Below, piece by piece: positions 19,294 through 27,354 of a DNA stretch of 64,000 bases. Position 1 is the first letter of the stretch, and each line of letters begins with the position of its first letter. Under the pieces are notes generated by a model. That model saw nothing but the letters and a program-made list of their open reading frames with translations, made no database searches and was not told where the DNA came from. Both the position numbers and the translations under genes were made by a program. Location: NCBI GenBank assembly GCA_014237855.1, contig JABACD010000017.1, positions 71,977 to 135,976 on the forward strand, in the 5' to 3' direction. This stretch comes from Planctomycetota bacterium. GTDB lineage: Bacteria; Planctomycetota; UBA1135; GCA-002686595.

Positions 19294-22200
19294 ATGCCCA
19301 GGAAAGCCTTGAAACGTCCCCCGCAGACACCCCCCGAGCTCCAGTGTGAACCAGGAGAAGAACTCGGCCGCGGCGCCACCGGAACGGTCTGGCGTGCCAC
19401 GCTCACGCAGCCCCGAGCCGATCTGCCCAAGGGAGCCCCGATTGCCCTGAAGCGCCTCCACCCGGAGGTGGCGAAGGATCCACGCCAGGTGCAGGCCTTC
19501 CGGCGAGAGTGTCGGGTCGTCCTCGAGCAGAGCCACCCAGGACTGGTCGGCGGGATTGCCTCGGGTGAGGATGCGCCCGGCCCCTGGCTCGCCATGCAGC
19601 TGGTTCCAGGCTTCAGCCTTCGCGATCAGCTCGACAACCTCGGGGCCCTGCCAGAACCCCAGGTTCGAGCAGTGCTCGAACGGCTGGCTGGCGCCCTTGC
19701 AGCGCTCCACAACTCCGGCTACCTGCACGGCGACATCAAGCCGGACAACGTGCGCCTCGACGGTCAGGGGCGCGCCGTGCTGATCGACCTCGGCTTCGCC
19801 CAGGAAATCGCCAGCGAGGATCGCGGGGTCACGGGCAGCCCCTCCTACCTCTCCCCAGAGGAACTACGCGGACTCCCAGCCAGCACGTCGAGCGAGGTCT
19901 ACTCCCTTGGAGTACTGCTCTATGAGCTCGCCACCGGTACGCACCCCTTCCTCACAGCGGATCAGCTGCGGAGTCGAGAGAGCCTGATTGGCGCCCTCAA
20001 TGAGGGCAGCTTCGAGCTCCCGTCCCTGCGGGTCCCGACTCTATCGCCCCTCCTCGATCGCCTGCTCCAGGGGATGCTCCAGCGCGAGCCAGCGAGCCGG
20101 CTTGAGCTTGCGGAGATACTGGTGATCAGCAGCCAACAAGAGGAGAGTTCCTGGTGGCGCGAGCAACTTGATACCCCACTTGGCCCGTCACGACCTGGCG
20201 CCCAGTCCTCCTCCGCCTTGCCACTGGTTGGCCGAGACCAGGAGCTCGAACAGATGCTCGAGGCGGCGCGGCGAGCGTTCGCCATGGGCACGGACCTGAG
20301 CACCCCACTCGGTGGCGCTCTCGAATTGCAGGGCTCGAGCGGTCTTGGCAAGTCCCGGCTCATGCGCGAGTTCGCTGCCCGCGTGAGACTCTCAGAGCGC
20401 CCCCCGCTCTTCCTCGCAGGACGTTGTGCCCGCTTCGAGGAACAACGCCCTTGCGGCCCGGTGATTCAGCTACTGAGCCGCTTCTTACGTCTTCCCACGG
20501 GCACAGCACCTGCTGATCGGGAGCGAGCAATCCTCGATGAGCTCCTACCAAGCCGTGAGCGTGACACCCTGCTGGAGATCCTGGAGCCGGCCTTCGAGGG
20601 GACCACGGCAGCCTCGGTCCCGGTGGCTCTCTGCACCTGGCTGGTGCGCCTGAGTGAGAGTCGTCCCGTGGCGATCTTCCTGGATGACCTCGGTTTCGCT
20701 GACGCGGGCACACTGGAAATCCTGGCGCGCCTCGTGCGTCAGCTCGAAGGCAGGACGATGTTCCTGGTGGTCGGTCGTGATGATGAGGAGGTAGAGAGAC
20801 GGCCCGATGCTCTCCGGCTCCTCGAGGAGCTCCTCCATCAGCTCACAGCCTTCCAGCGGCTGGAGCTGGAGCCCCTGGGTCAGGATGCCATCCTGGCCCT
20901 GACCGAGTCCCTCTTCGAGCGGGCCGCTCCACGAAGACGCCTCGCAAAGGTGCTCTGGGAGCGTAGCCGTGGGAATCCAGGCCTCATCTCGGAACTACTG
21001 CGAGGGCTGTTGGATCGTGGGGATGCAGTGCCCACCCCCGATGGTCTTCAGCTGCGTGTTCATCCAGATGACCTCCCCCTACCCGCCTCTCTCCGTGAGG
21101 AGATCCTGCGTGCCTACGCTCGCCTGGAGCCACATGACCGAGTGTGGCTCGGGAGGCTGGCCGTCTCCGGAGGCCGCATCCAGGCCAGCTTCCTGCAGCG
21201 CGCATGGCCAAAGGAGAGAGCCTCCACCCTCGACGAGACCCTCGCTCGACTCACACGCAGGGGGTGGCTGAGGACATCGGGGAATCGCTACAGGTTCAGA
21301 CGCCCGGCGCTCCGTGAGGCCGTCTACAAGAGACTCTCCGAGAGTCGCAGGCGCGAGATGCACTCAGCCGTTGCGCATGCGCTTTGCCCCGCACCCGGCG
21401 GGCGGCAATCCCTGGCTGATGGCTTCCAGCGGGCCTATCACCTGAGAGCCGCACAGCAGTACGCCGAGCTGATGCAGATCTTGCCGCAACTGCTCAAGCG
21501 CATGCAGGACCGTGGTCAGCCAGCACGGGTGCACACGCTAGGACTCTGGGGGCTCGAGGCGCTGAGCCAGCTCCCTGACGGAGACGAGTCCCTGGCTCGG
21601 GCACTGGAGTTTCTCTGGGCATCAGCTGACGCAGCCGACCGCCTTGGCCTTCGAGAGCAACAACGTGCTCTACTCGATCAGCTGTCAGAGCTCGAGGTCG
21701 ACTTCGAGGAGCAGCCGGAACAGGCCGGGAGGATCTACCTTCTTCATGCACGTTACTCCATCAGCATTGGCCAGTTCGGACCGGGCCAGGGCATGCTGAT
21801 GAATGCTCTCCAGTGCTTCAGACGAAGTGGCCAGGCCGTACTCACCAGCGAAGTGCTCCAGCGGCTCGCCATCGTCCAGGCCCATACAGGACGCTTGGAA
21901 GAGAGTCGCAAGAATGCTCGCGAGGCTCTCCGAACGGCGCCTGACCAGCTCACGCGTGCCAAGGCAGATTACGCCCATGGCGTGCTCGACATGCTCGAAG
22001 GCCAGATTGAAAGCGCCCTGAAGCGTACCGACCGCTGCCTGATGTCCCTGCGCAAGGCAGATGTCTTCGAGGGCCTTTCAGTTCGAGCCATGGCCCACGC
22101 GCTCCGTGCTCGTGTCTACCGTGCAGCTGGGCGCCCCCGGAGAGGACTGGTCTCTGCCCAACACGCACTGCGCTTTGCTCAGCGAGCTGGAGAGCGACGC

Positions 22201-22776
22201 CTTGAAATCGAACTCCAGTCGAGACTCGGCGCGCACCTGCTGGACATTGATGAGGTCAAGGAGGCTGAGAGCCTGCTGCGCGACTCCCTGCTTCTCTCCA
22301 CCGAGATCCAGGACCGCCGCGGCGAGTCGATCGCTTCACTGTTCCTTGGCATCCTGCTGGCTGAACAGAATGACCCCGGCGCCGAGATCTATCTGCGCCG
22401 CTGTACACGCATCGCTCGCGAGGTCGGATTGGCCAGGACGGAGGCCGTGTGTGCGGCGATTCAAGCGCGAATCCTCTTTCGTGGACAGGCCATCGAGGCG
22501 GCCCTTGAGTACTCCTCCAGGGCGATTTCCCTGCTCGATCAAGCCGGCGCCGAACTGATCGACCGCATCGTGATTCGCGGAACCCATGCCATGGTCCTGC
22601 GCGCCGCAGGTAGAGCCAGCGAGGCCGAGCCACAGCTCGAGCGCCTGCGCAGGCGAATGAGAATCGCCACGGCAAGGATCGGCTCCCAGGTCCTGCAGCG
22701 CCGGCAGCGTCTCGCGACGGGACAGCTGCTCAAGGCAGCGCTCTCCTCGGAGGGCCCGGTCTACCGCCGCGTGTAG
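19294..22776 (+). CDS. PknK-like Ser/Thr protein kinase fused to AAA ATPase and TPR domains
   Basis: About 1160 residues from the ATG at 19294 (a TTG at 19264 is possible). The N-terminal kinase has GRGATGTVW, IALKRLHPEV with the ATP lysine, the catalytic loop YLHGDIKPDN (Gly replacing the Arg of HRD), LIDLGFA for DFG, and SPSYLSPEEL. An AAA/NACHT-like ATPase follows with Walker A GSSGLGKSR and Walker B PVAIFLDDLGFAD, then a winged-helix-like part and many helical TPR units to the C-terminus. No transmembrane segment is seen, so it is probably cytosolic. Similar multidomain kinases act as regulators; the HGD loop is common in bacterial kinases lacking activation-loop control. No regulatory target is visible. 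Confidence 0.85.
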   Translation: MPRKALKRPPQTPPELQCEPGEELGRGATGTVWRATLTQPRADLPKGAPIALKRLHPEVAKDPRQVQAFRRECRVVLEQSHPGLVGGIASGEDAPGPWLAMQLVPGFSLRDQLDNLGALPEPQVRAVLERLAGALAALHNSGYLHGDIKPDNVRLDGQGRAVLIDLGFAQEIASEDRGVTGSPSYLSPEELRGLPASTSSEVYSLGVLLYELATGTHPFLTADQLRSRESLIGALNEGSFELPSLRVPTLSPLLDRLLQGMLQREPASRLELAEILVISSQQEESSWWREQLDTPLGPSRPGAQSSSALPLVGRDQELEQMLEAARRAFAMGTDLSTPLGGALELQGSSGLGKSRLMREFAARVRLSERPPLFLAGRCARFEEQRPCGPVIQLLSRFLRLPTGTAPADRERAILDELLPSRERDTLLEILEPAFEGTTAASVPVALCTWLVRLSESRPVAIFLDDLGFADAGTLEILARLVRQLEGRTMFLVVGRDDEEVERRPDALRLLEELLHQLTAFQRLELEPLGQDAILALTESLFERAAPRRRLAKVLWERSRGNPGLISELLRGLLDRGDAVPTPDGLQLRVHPDDLPLPASLREEILRAYARLEPHDRVWLGRLAVSGGRIQASFLQRAWPKERASTLDETLARLTRRGWLRTSGNRYRFRRPALREAVYKRLSESRRREMHSAVAHALCPAPGGRQSLADGFQRAYHLRAAQQYAELMQILPQLLKRMQDRGQPARVHTLGLWGLEALSQLPDGDESLARALEFLWASADAADRLGLREQQRALLDQLSELEVDFEEQPEQAGRIYLLHARYSISIGQFGPGQGMLMNALQCFRRSGQAVLTSEVLQRLAIVQAHTGRLEESRKNAREALRTAPDQLTRAKADYAHGVLDMLEGQIESALKRTDRCLMSLRKADVFEGLSVRAMAHALRARVYRAAGRPRRGLVSAQHALRFAQRAGERRLEIELQSRLGAHLLDIDEVKEAESLLRDSLLLSTEIQDRRGESIASLFLGILLAEQNDPGAEIYLRRCTRIAREVGLARTEAVCAAIQARILFRGQAIEAALEYSSRAISLLDQAGAELIDRIVIRGTHAMVLRAAGRASEAEPQLERLRRRMRIATARIGSQVLQRRQRLATGQLLKAALSSEGPVYRRV

Positions 22777-22821
22777 CTCGACCTGCCTGAGGCCTCCAGA
22801 GGGAACGCTGCCCTACGAATA

Positions 22822-22842
22822 TATTGAGAATCAATCTCAATA
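22822..22842. promoter_or_regulatory. Fur-type operator, distal copy
   Basis: TATTGAGA-ATCAA-TCTCAATA, a perfect 8-base inverted repeat around five bases in an otherwise GC-rich genome. The TTGAGAAT..TCTCAA pattern is like Fur-family boxes. Its centre is 41 bases from that of the second copy, about four helical turns, so two dimers could bind the same face. Confidence 0.65.
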
Positions 22843-22858
22843 AAAGCGTCGGTGGATA

Positions 22859-22887
22859 TTGACATTGAGACCCGTTCTCAATAAAAC
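22859..22887 (+). promoter_or_regulatory. Sigma-70-type promoter for the apbE operon
   Basis: A perfect -35 TTGACA (22859-22864), a 17-base spacer and a -10-like TAAAAC (22882-22887). Transcription would start near 22894, only about eight bases before the apbE ATG, so the message would be nearly leaderless; no Shine-Dalgarno is visible. The second Fur-type box fills the spacer. Confidence 0.6.
22864..22882. promoter_or_regulatory. Fur-type operator, promoter-proximal copy
   Basis: ATTGAGA-CCCGT-TCTCAAT, the same arms as the distal copy with a different centre, which argues that the arms are under selection. It lies exactly between the -35 and -10 elements, the classical position for an iron-dependent repressor to exclude RNA polymerase. 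Confidence 0.65.
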
Positions 22888-22901
22888 CTCACGCCATCAA
22901 G

Positions 22902-23984
22902 ATGAAGTTTGCCCTCCTGATTCCCCTCTACTCCGCCCTTCTAGCCGCCCACACGGTCGCAGAAGTTCCGGCTACTGAGCGGGTGGAGCGGAGCCTGGTA
23001 GCCATGGGCACGCACCTCGAGATCAGCCTGGTGGCCGACTCCAGAGCCGCTGGACTCGCGGCCAGCGAGGCCGCTCGCGCCGCGATCGAGGTGGTCGAAG
23101 CACGACTGTCCACCTGGCGTCCGGACTCCGAGCTCTCGCGGCTGAACGCCAGCGACGTCGGAGCAAGCTTCACTCCAACTCCCCTGCTGGCCAGCGATCT
23201 CGAGCGTGCTTTCCGCTGGCGTGATGACAGTGACGGTGCATTCGATCCAGGCCTGGGCCTCCTGGTTGACCTCTGGGACCTGCGTGGACAGGGGCGGCAG
23301 CCGAGCGCCGAGGAGATCGAAGAGACTCTCAGGTCCTGCGGTAAGAATGCCTTCTCGCTCGCACTCCCCCACAGCCTCTCCCGCAATCTCGAATCCGCTC
23401 GGCTGGAAGAGGGTGGCTTCGGGAAGGGAGCTGCCCTGGATGCTGCCCTTGTCAGCCTCCGAGCGCTGGGGATCGAAGAGGCACACATCGACCTTGGAGG
23501 CCAGAGCGCGGTGCTCTGCGGCAGCACGCCTGTGACCCTCGGTGTCGCCCATCCCGATGACCGTTCACGCGGCTTTGTCGCTCTCGAACTCCCAGGCGGA
23601 TCGATAGCCACCTCTGGGAATAGCGAGCGTGGCCTGGTCGTCGGGACCGAGCGAATAGGACACGTGCTCGACCCCCATACCGGTCGGCCCGCCAAGGACT
23701 TTGGCAGCGTGACCGTGTGGAGTCCCAGCGCCTTCGATGCCGACTGTCTCTCGACGGCGCTCTACGTCATGGGGCCCGAAGAGGCGCTCAAACTCGCGGC
23801 AACCCTCGACTCAGTAGAGGCCCTTGTCCTGCAGCGCAGCAAGCAAGGCATTCGCGTACGCGCGACTCAAGGGCTCAAGAACAAGCTGCACACCCTCGAC
23901 TCTGCCACGCAGATCGAGTGGATCCCCATCCCCACCTCTCTGGACTCAAGTCCACAGAATCAAGATCCAGATCAGCCTCTATGA
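22902..23984 (+). CDS. apbE: FAD:protein FMN transferase ApbE
   Basis: A 360-residue exported protein with an N-terminal hydrophobic signal. Family marks are VAMGTHLEISL, FDPGLGLLVDLW, the substrate loop GGFGKGAALDAAL, HIDLGGQSAVLCG, and FDADCLSTALYVMGPEEAL carrying the metal-binding Asp. ApbE moves FMN from FAD onto a Thr/Ser of partner proteins outside the cytoplasm. The partner is probably the FMN-binding-domain protein encoded two genes downstream. The stop overlaps the porin start (ATGA, 23981-23984). Two Fur-type boxes precede it, suggesting iron-responsive expression. Confidence 0.93.
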   Translation: MKFALLIPLYSALLAAHTVAEVPATERVERSLVAMGTHLEISLVADSRAAGLAASEAARAAIEVVEARLSTWRPDSELSRLNASDVGASFTPTPLLASDLERAFRWRDDSDGAFDPGLGLLVDLWDLRGQGRQPSAEEIEETLRSCGKNAFSLALPHSLSRNLESARLEEGGFGKGAALDAALVSLRALGIEEAHIDLGGQSAVLCGSTPVTLGVAHPDDRSRGFVALELPGGSIATSGNSERGLVVGTERIGHVLDPHTGRPAKDFGSVTVWSPSAFDADCLSTALYVMGPEEALKLAATLDSVEALVLQRSKQGIRVRATQGLKNKLHTLDSATQIEWIPIPTSLDSSPQNQDPDQPL

Positions 23985-25231
23985 GACTAATGACTTCGTT
24001 CATGCGCACGCACCTGACCGGGGTTGGCGTCGGCCTTCTTGGCATGACCATGCCGCTATTCGCGCAGGACAATTCCGTCGAGAGCCGACTCGACAAGCTC
24101 GAACAGGAAAACGGCGTCCTCCGCGATCAGGTGGACTCCATGTCCGGTCAGCTGGAGAGCTTCGAGTTCCGCGACATCATCCCGCCGATTGGAGACAGCT
24201 TCGCAGGGATGGGCCCCGCCGCCTCCAAGATCTACTCCAAGGAGTCCGGCCTCTCCATTGGTGGCTACGGCGAGATGGTGTACGAGTCTCCTTCTGGACC
24301 TGATCCCGCAAGAGCCGACTTCCTACGCAACATCATCTATCTCGGCTACAAGTTCGACGAGCGCTGGGTGTTCAACTCGGAGATCGAGATCGAGCACGCC
24401 GATGAGATCTACCTCGAGTTTGCCTACCTGGAGTACCTCCAGTCAGAGGCCATGAGTGTGCGAGCGGGAATGCTGCTCATCCCCATGGGAATCATCAACG
24501 AGATGCACGAGCCCACGACTTACAGGGGCTCGGCGCGACCCGAGACCGAGCGCAGGATCATCCCCACGACCTGGCGCGAGAACGGCGTGGGTCTCCTCGG
24601 CAGCAGCGGGGACTTCAGCTACAAGTTCTACGTCACCAGCGGCCTGAATGCCGAGGGCTTTGATGCAGATGGACTGCGGGGCGGACGCCAGAAGGGTAGC
24701 AAGGCCCTCTCACAGGATCTCGCTGCCACGGCGCGCGTCGACTGGGCCCTGGACAATGGCCTCGATCTGGGACTCTCCGGCTACTACGGCGATTCAGGTC
24801 AAGACCAGGCGGGCCTCTCCGATGCTCCCACCGCTATCTACGAGGCTCATGCCCAGTATCAGTGGCGTGGCCTGAGATGCCGCGGCTTGTTCGCCATGGC
24901 TGATGTGGGAGATACGGTCGAGATCTCCAACACAGTTGGCTCCACGGTCGCCGAGGAGATGGAAGGCTGGTACCTCGAAGCGGGCTACGACATCATCAGT
25001 GACCTCGCTCCCGAGAGCGGGCAGTCGGTGATCCCCTTCGTGCGCTACGAGGAGGTCGATACCCAGGCCTCGGTGGCTGCGGGCCTCACACCCGATCCGA
25101 TCCAGGACGACACGATCGTCACCATGGGAGTCGACTGGAAGCCCATCGACAATATCGTGTTCAAGGCTTCCTATCAGGACTTCGACAAGACCCCTGACTC
25201 CCTTCAGTTCAGCCTCGGCTATGTCTTCTAA
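23981..25231 (+). CDS. Outer-membrane beta-barrel porin with N-terminal coiled coil
   Basis: The open frame begins at 23717, inside apbE, but the ATG at 23981 overlaps the apbE stop and opens a signal peptide (MRLMTSFMRTHLTGVGVG) ending LFAQ. The mature protein of about 390 residues starts with a short coiled coil (VESRLDKLEQENGVLRDQV) and then alternating strands, for example LSIGGYGEMVYES and NIIYLGYKFDERWVFNSEI, with a phosphate-selective-porin-like feel. It ends in LQFSLGYVF, with the terminal Phe expected by the BAM machinery. Probably a diffusion pore; the operon suggests iron or a chelator/flavin as cargo, which is inference. Confidence 0.8.
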   Translation: MRLMTSFMRTHLTGVGVGLLGMTMPLFAQDNSVESRLDKLEQENGVLRDQVDSMSGQLESFEFRDIIPPIGDSFAGMGPAASKIYSKESGLSIGGYGEMVYESPSGPDPARADFLRNIIYLGYKFDERWVFNSEIEIEHADEIYLEFAYLEYLQSEAMSVRAGMLLIPMGIINEMHEPTTYRGSARPETERRIIPTTWRENGVGLLGSSGDFSYKFYVTSGLNAEGFDADGLRGGRQKGSKALSQDLAATARVDWALDNGLDLGLSGYYGDSGQDQAGLSDAPTAIYEAHAQYQWRGLRCRGLFAMADVGDTVEISNTVGSTVAEEMEGWYLEAGYDIISDLAPESGQSVIPFVRYEEVDTQASVAAGLTPDPIQDDTIVTMGVDWKPIDNIVFKASYQDFDKTPDSLQFSLGYVF

Positions 25232-25892
25232 GCTCTTCATCCTCATTGGGCTCTTCTCACTGCTGATTGCAGCCCCCGAAGCCTCCGCCCGTGTGGGAGC
25301 CCTTGCGAGGCCGCTGGCGACCAGCAGCACCTCAGGCAAGACCCTGCTGACTCGTGACGAGGCCCTTGCTCTGGCCTTTCCCAACTGTGTCGTGGAGCGG
25401 GACACCGCTTTCCTCTCGAACGACAGCCGGAATCGCATAGCCAAGCTCTCGAAGGTCGAGTTCAAGGGCAAGATGGTCTACCCCTACCGGGCAACCCGAG
25501 ATGGCAAGTGGATTGGAACCGCTTACTTCGATACGCATCGGGTTCGAACTCTTCGAGAGACCCTGATGATCGTGGTCGACCCCGGGGGCAAGATCGGTCG
25601 GATCGAACTCCTGTCCTTCGCCGAACCACGGGAGTACATCCCTCACGAGAGGTGGTATGCGCAGTTCCCTGGCCGCAAGCTGGATGACAACCTGTTTCTG
25701 AAGCGGAAGATCCGCGCAGTCACGGGTGCAACCCTGACCTCGCAGGCCACGACTGGATGCGCAAGGCGAGTCCTGGCCGTCCACCAGGAGCTGCAGCGAC
25801 TCGAGGCAATCGAGATCAAGCGAGCCGAGGAGCAGCGTCGCAAGAAGAAGGAGCTAGAAGGCCTTACAGGATCACTTTGCGAGTCTCGCTGA
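25221..25892 (+). CDS. Exported FMN-binding-domain (NqrC/RnfG-like) protein, predicted ApbE target
   Basis: A 223-residue protein with a signal peptide. The FMN-bind domain spans about 80-190, with the flavinylation signature AVTGATLTS; Thr171 is the predicted FMN attachment site by analogy to NqrC/RnfG. The Asp that usually stands three residues before the first Thr/Ser is Arg165 here. A basic coiled tail (KRAEEQRRKKKELEG) follows. Cys56, Cys180 and Cys220 are present but form no heme motif. It overlaps the porin gene by 11 bases. Likely a periplasmic flavin carrier passing electrons from the next gene's membrane protein outward. Confidence 0.85.
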   Translation: MSSKLFILIGLFSLLIAAPEASARVGALARPLATSSTSGKTLLTRDEALALAFPNCVVERDTAFLSNDSRNRIAKLSKVEFKGKMVYPYRATRDGKWIGTAYFDTHRVRTLRETLMIVVDPGGKIGRIELLSFAEPREYIPHERWYAQFPGRKLDDNLFLKRKIRAVTGATLTSQATTGCARRVLAVHQELQRLEAIEIKRAEEQRRKKKELEGLTGSLCESR

Positions 25893-25917
25893 CCCTGCGT
25901 CCCTGATCTCCATTCCA

Positions 25918-26361
25918 ATGACCCGAGGTCAGAGCTGGTTCGTGCACGGATCCAACCTCTTGGTCGGGGGAACAGGAATCGTCTATGGATGGATGCGGTA
26001 CTTCATCGTTCCCCAGGACGAGTTCTCTGTGGTCAACCACCCGCTCCAACCTGAATTCCTTCACTGGCACATCCTCTCCGCCCCACTCCTGGTCTTCGCC
26101 ATCGGGCTCATCTGGAGCGGTCACGTTCTGACCCACTATCGCAGGAATACAGCCCGTGGCCGGCGTACCGGCCTCACCCTGGCAGCCACCGCATTCCCCA
26201 TGATCTTCTCGGGGTACGCACTGCAGGTCAGCGTTAACGAGAGCTGGACTGAGGTCTGGATGTGGCTCCACCTCGCAACCGCAGGCATCTGGTTGTTCTT
26301 TGCCGTGATCCACCCTTTCCTCCCCACCCCAGATCGAGTCGGGAGCACGGAGGAGGGCTGA
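25918..26361 (+). CDS. Small four-helix membrane protein, probable b-type cytochrome
   Basis: A 147-residue protein with four hydrophobic segments at about 10-30, 50-70, 87-105 and 115-134. Histidines in or near helices, H10, H49, H51, H69, H73, H118 and H132, could ligate heme as in cytochrome b561 or DUF4405-type proteins. There is no signal peptide or Cys motif. It lies 25 bases after the FMN-protein gene and ends the operon. The likely job is to move electrons from the quinol pool across the membrane to the flavinylated partner; this is inferred from context and His pattern, not from a close family match. Confidence 0.7.
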   Translation: MTRGQSWFVHGSNLLVGGTGIVYGWMRYFIVPQDEFSVVNHPLQPEFLHWHILSAPLLVFAIGLIWSGHVLTHYRRNTARGRRTGLTLAATAFPMIFSGYALQVSVNESWTEVWMWLHLATAGIWLFFAVIHPFLPTPDRVGSTEEG

Positions 26362-26375
26362 TCAGGTTGCTGCGG

Positions 26376-27299
26376 TCAGTGCGCGGAATTCTCCGCCATG
26401 CCCACTTCACGTGGATCAACCCTGCGTCCGAAGAGGTTCTCGAAGAACCAGCCAAGTGCATGTACGAGGCTTGCTCGGCGGTGCGCTACCAGTACTGAAC
26501 GTACCAGCTCGTGACGACGCCCCCGATCCGGCTCGTAGGCGAGCATGAATCGCATGAAGTCTGCTGAGCTCAGTGCTCGACCGTGACGACTCTCACGGCG
26601 TGCCACGTAGCGATAGAGACGCCGCAGATTCTGCATGATCTCGCTGGGACTCAGCTTCTCACGGATGACTGACTGGTCAAGGTCAATCACCCAGAGCTCG
26701 GGCTCGGCCCCATCGAGGACGCCTGCGGGTACCAGGATGTTGGAGGGTGTCAGATCCGAGTGAAGGCAACCGTGTCTGTGCAAGCGCCTGACAAGCGATC
26801 CCGTTGCACTCAGCAAGCTGCGCAGGACGGGACGGGGGAAGTCATCTGATCTCGCCAGCCCGAGCACGAACCCGAGGTCGATCGAGTCCTCCAGGCGGCG
26901 GCTGACCAGGTCCAGGTACCAGCCTATCAGGAATGCTGGTCGAGCACGTGCTGCCACAACCTGGGGTGTACGAATGCCAGCCTTGCGCAGAGATGAGGAG
27001 AGGATCAGCTCCCTGAAGGGGCGCTCAGGATCCAGGTAGCGCTCACCTGTAATCCAGCGCATGAGCCCTCCGTGGCTGAACCGACGCACCACCAGTCGCT
27101 CGCCCCCCGCGTCGAGCTCGTGCAGCACCCGACGGCCGGAGAGCTCACTACGCTTGAGGCTGCCGTCCTGCTCCGGGCCATAACCAGTCTCGTGCACCTC
27201 GCGCGCCAGATCTGCGTGCAGGGCCAGAATGCCTCCCGGGCTCTCATCTACAAAGTAGCCCGACGGCAGCTCCTCGAGAATGGGGAGTGCTTTGGTCAT
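26376..27299 (-). CDS. KdkA-like Kdo/lipopolysaccharide kinase
   Basis: About 307 residues from the ATG at 27299; the open frame to 27371 would overlap the upstream gene. SGRRVLHELDAGGERLVVRR and FSHGGLMRWITGERYL followed by RPFRELILSSSLRKAGI are the characteristic front half of 3-deoxy-D-manno-octulosonate kinases. The catalytic loop is LHSDLTPSNILV with Asp182, and VIDLDQS is the metal-binding DFD-like motif. KdkA phosphorylates the inner-core Kdo of lipid A on the cytoplasmic face, so its presence suggests a Kdo-containing LPS. Convergent with the redox operon, 14 bases away. Confidence 0.8.
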   Translation of the reverse strand: MTKALPILEELPSGYFVDESPGGILALHADLAREVHETGYGPEQDGSLKRSELSGRRVLHELDAGGERLVVRRFSHGGLMRWITGERYLDPERPFRELILSSSLRKAGIRTPQVVAARARPAFLIGWYLDLVSRRLEDSIDLGFVLGLARSDDFPRPVLRSLLSATGSLVRRLHRHGCLHSDLTPSNILVPAGVLDGAEPELWVIDLDQSVIREKLSPSEIMQNLRRLYRYVARRESRHGRALSSADFMRFMLAYEPDRGRRHELVRSVLVAHRRASLVHALGWFFENLFGRRVDPREVGMAENSAH

Positions 27300-27354
27300 C
27301 GTATGGATCGCCGGCAGGCGTGGATGCCTGCCTGGCGATGGACCTAGCCTTGAA

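Noticed and set aside
23717..23980. N-terminal extension of the porin frame
   Set aside because: It lies within apbE and lacks a signal peptide; the ATG at 23981 gives one.
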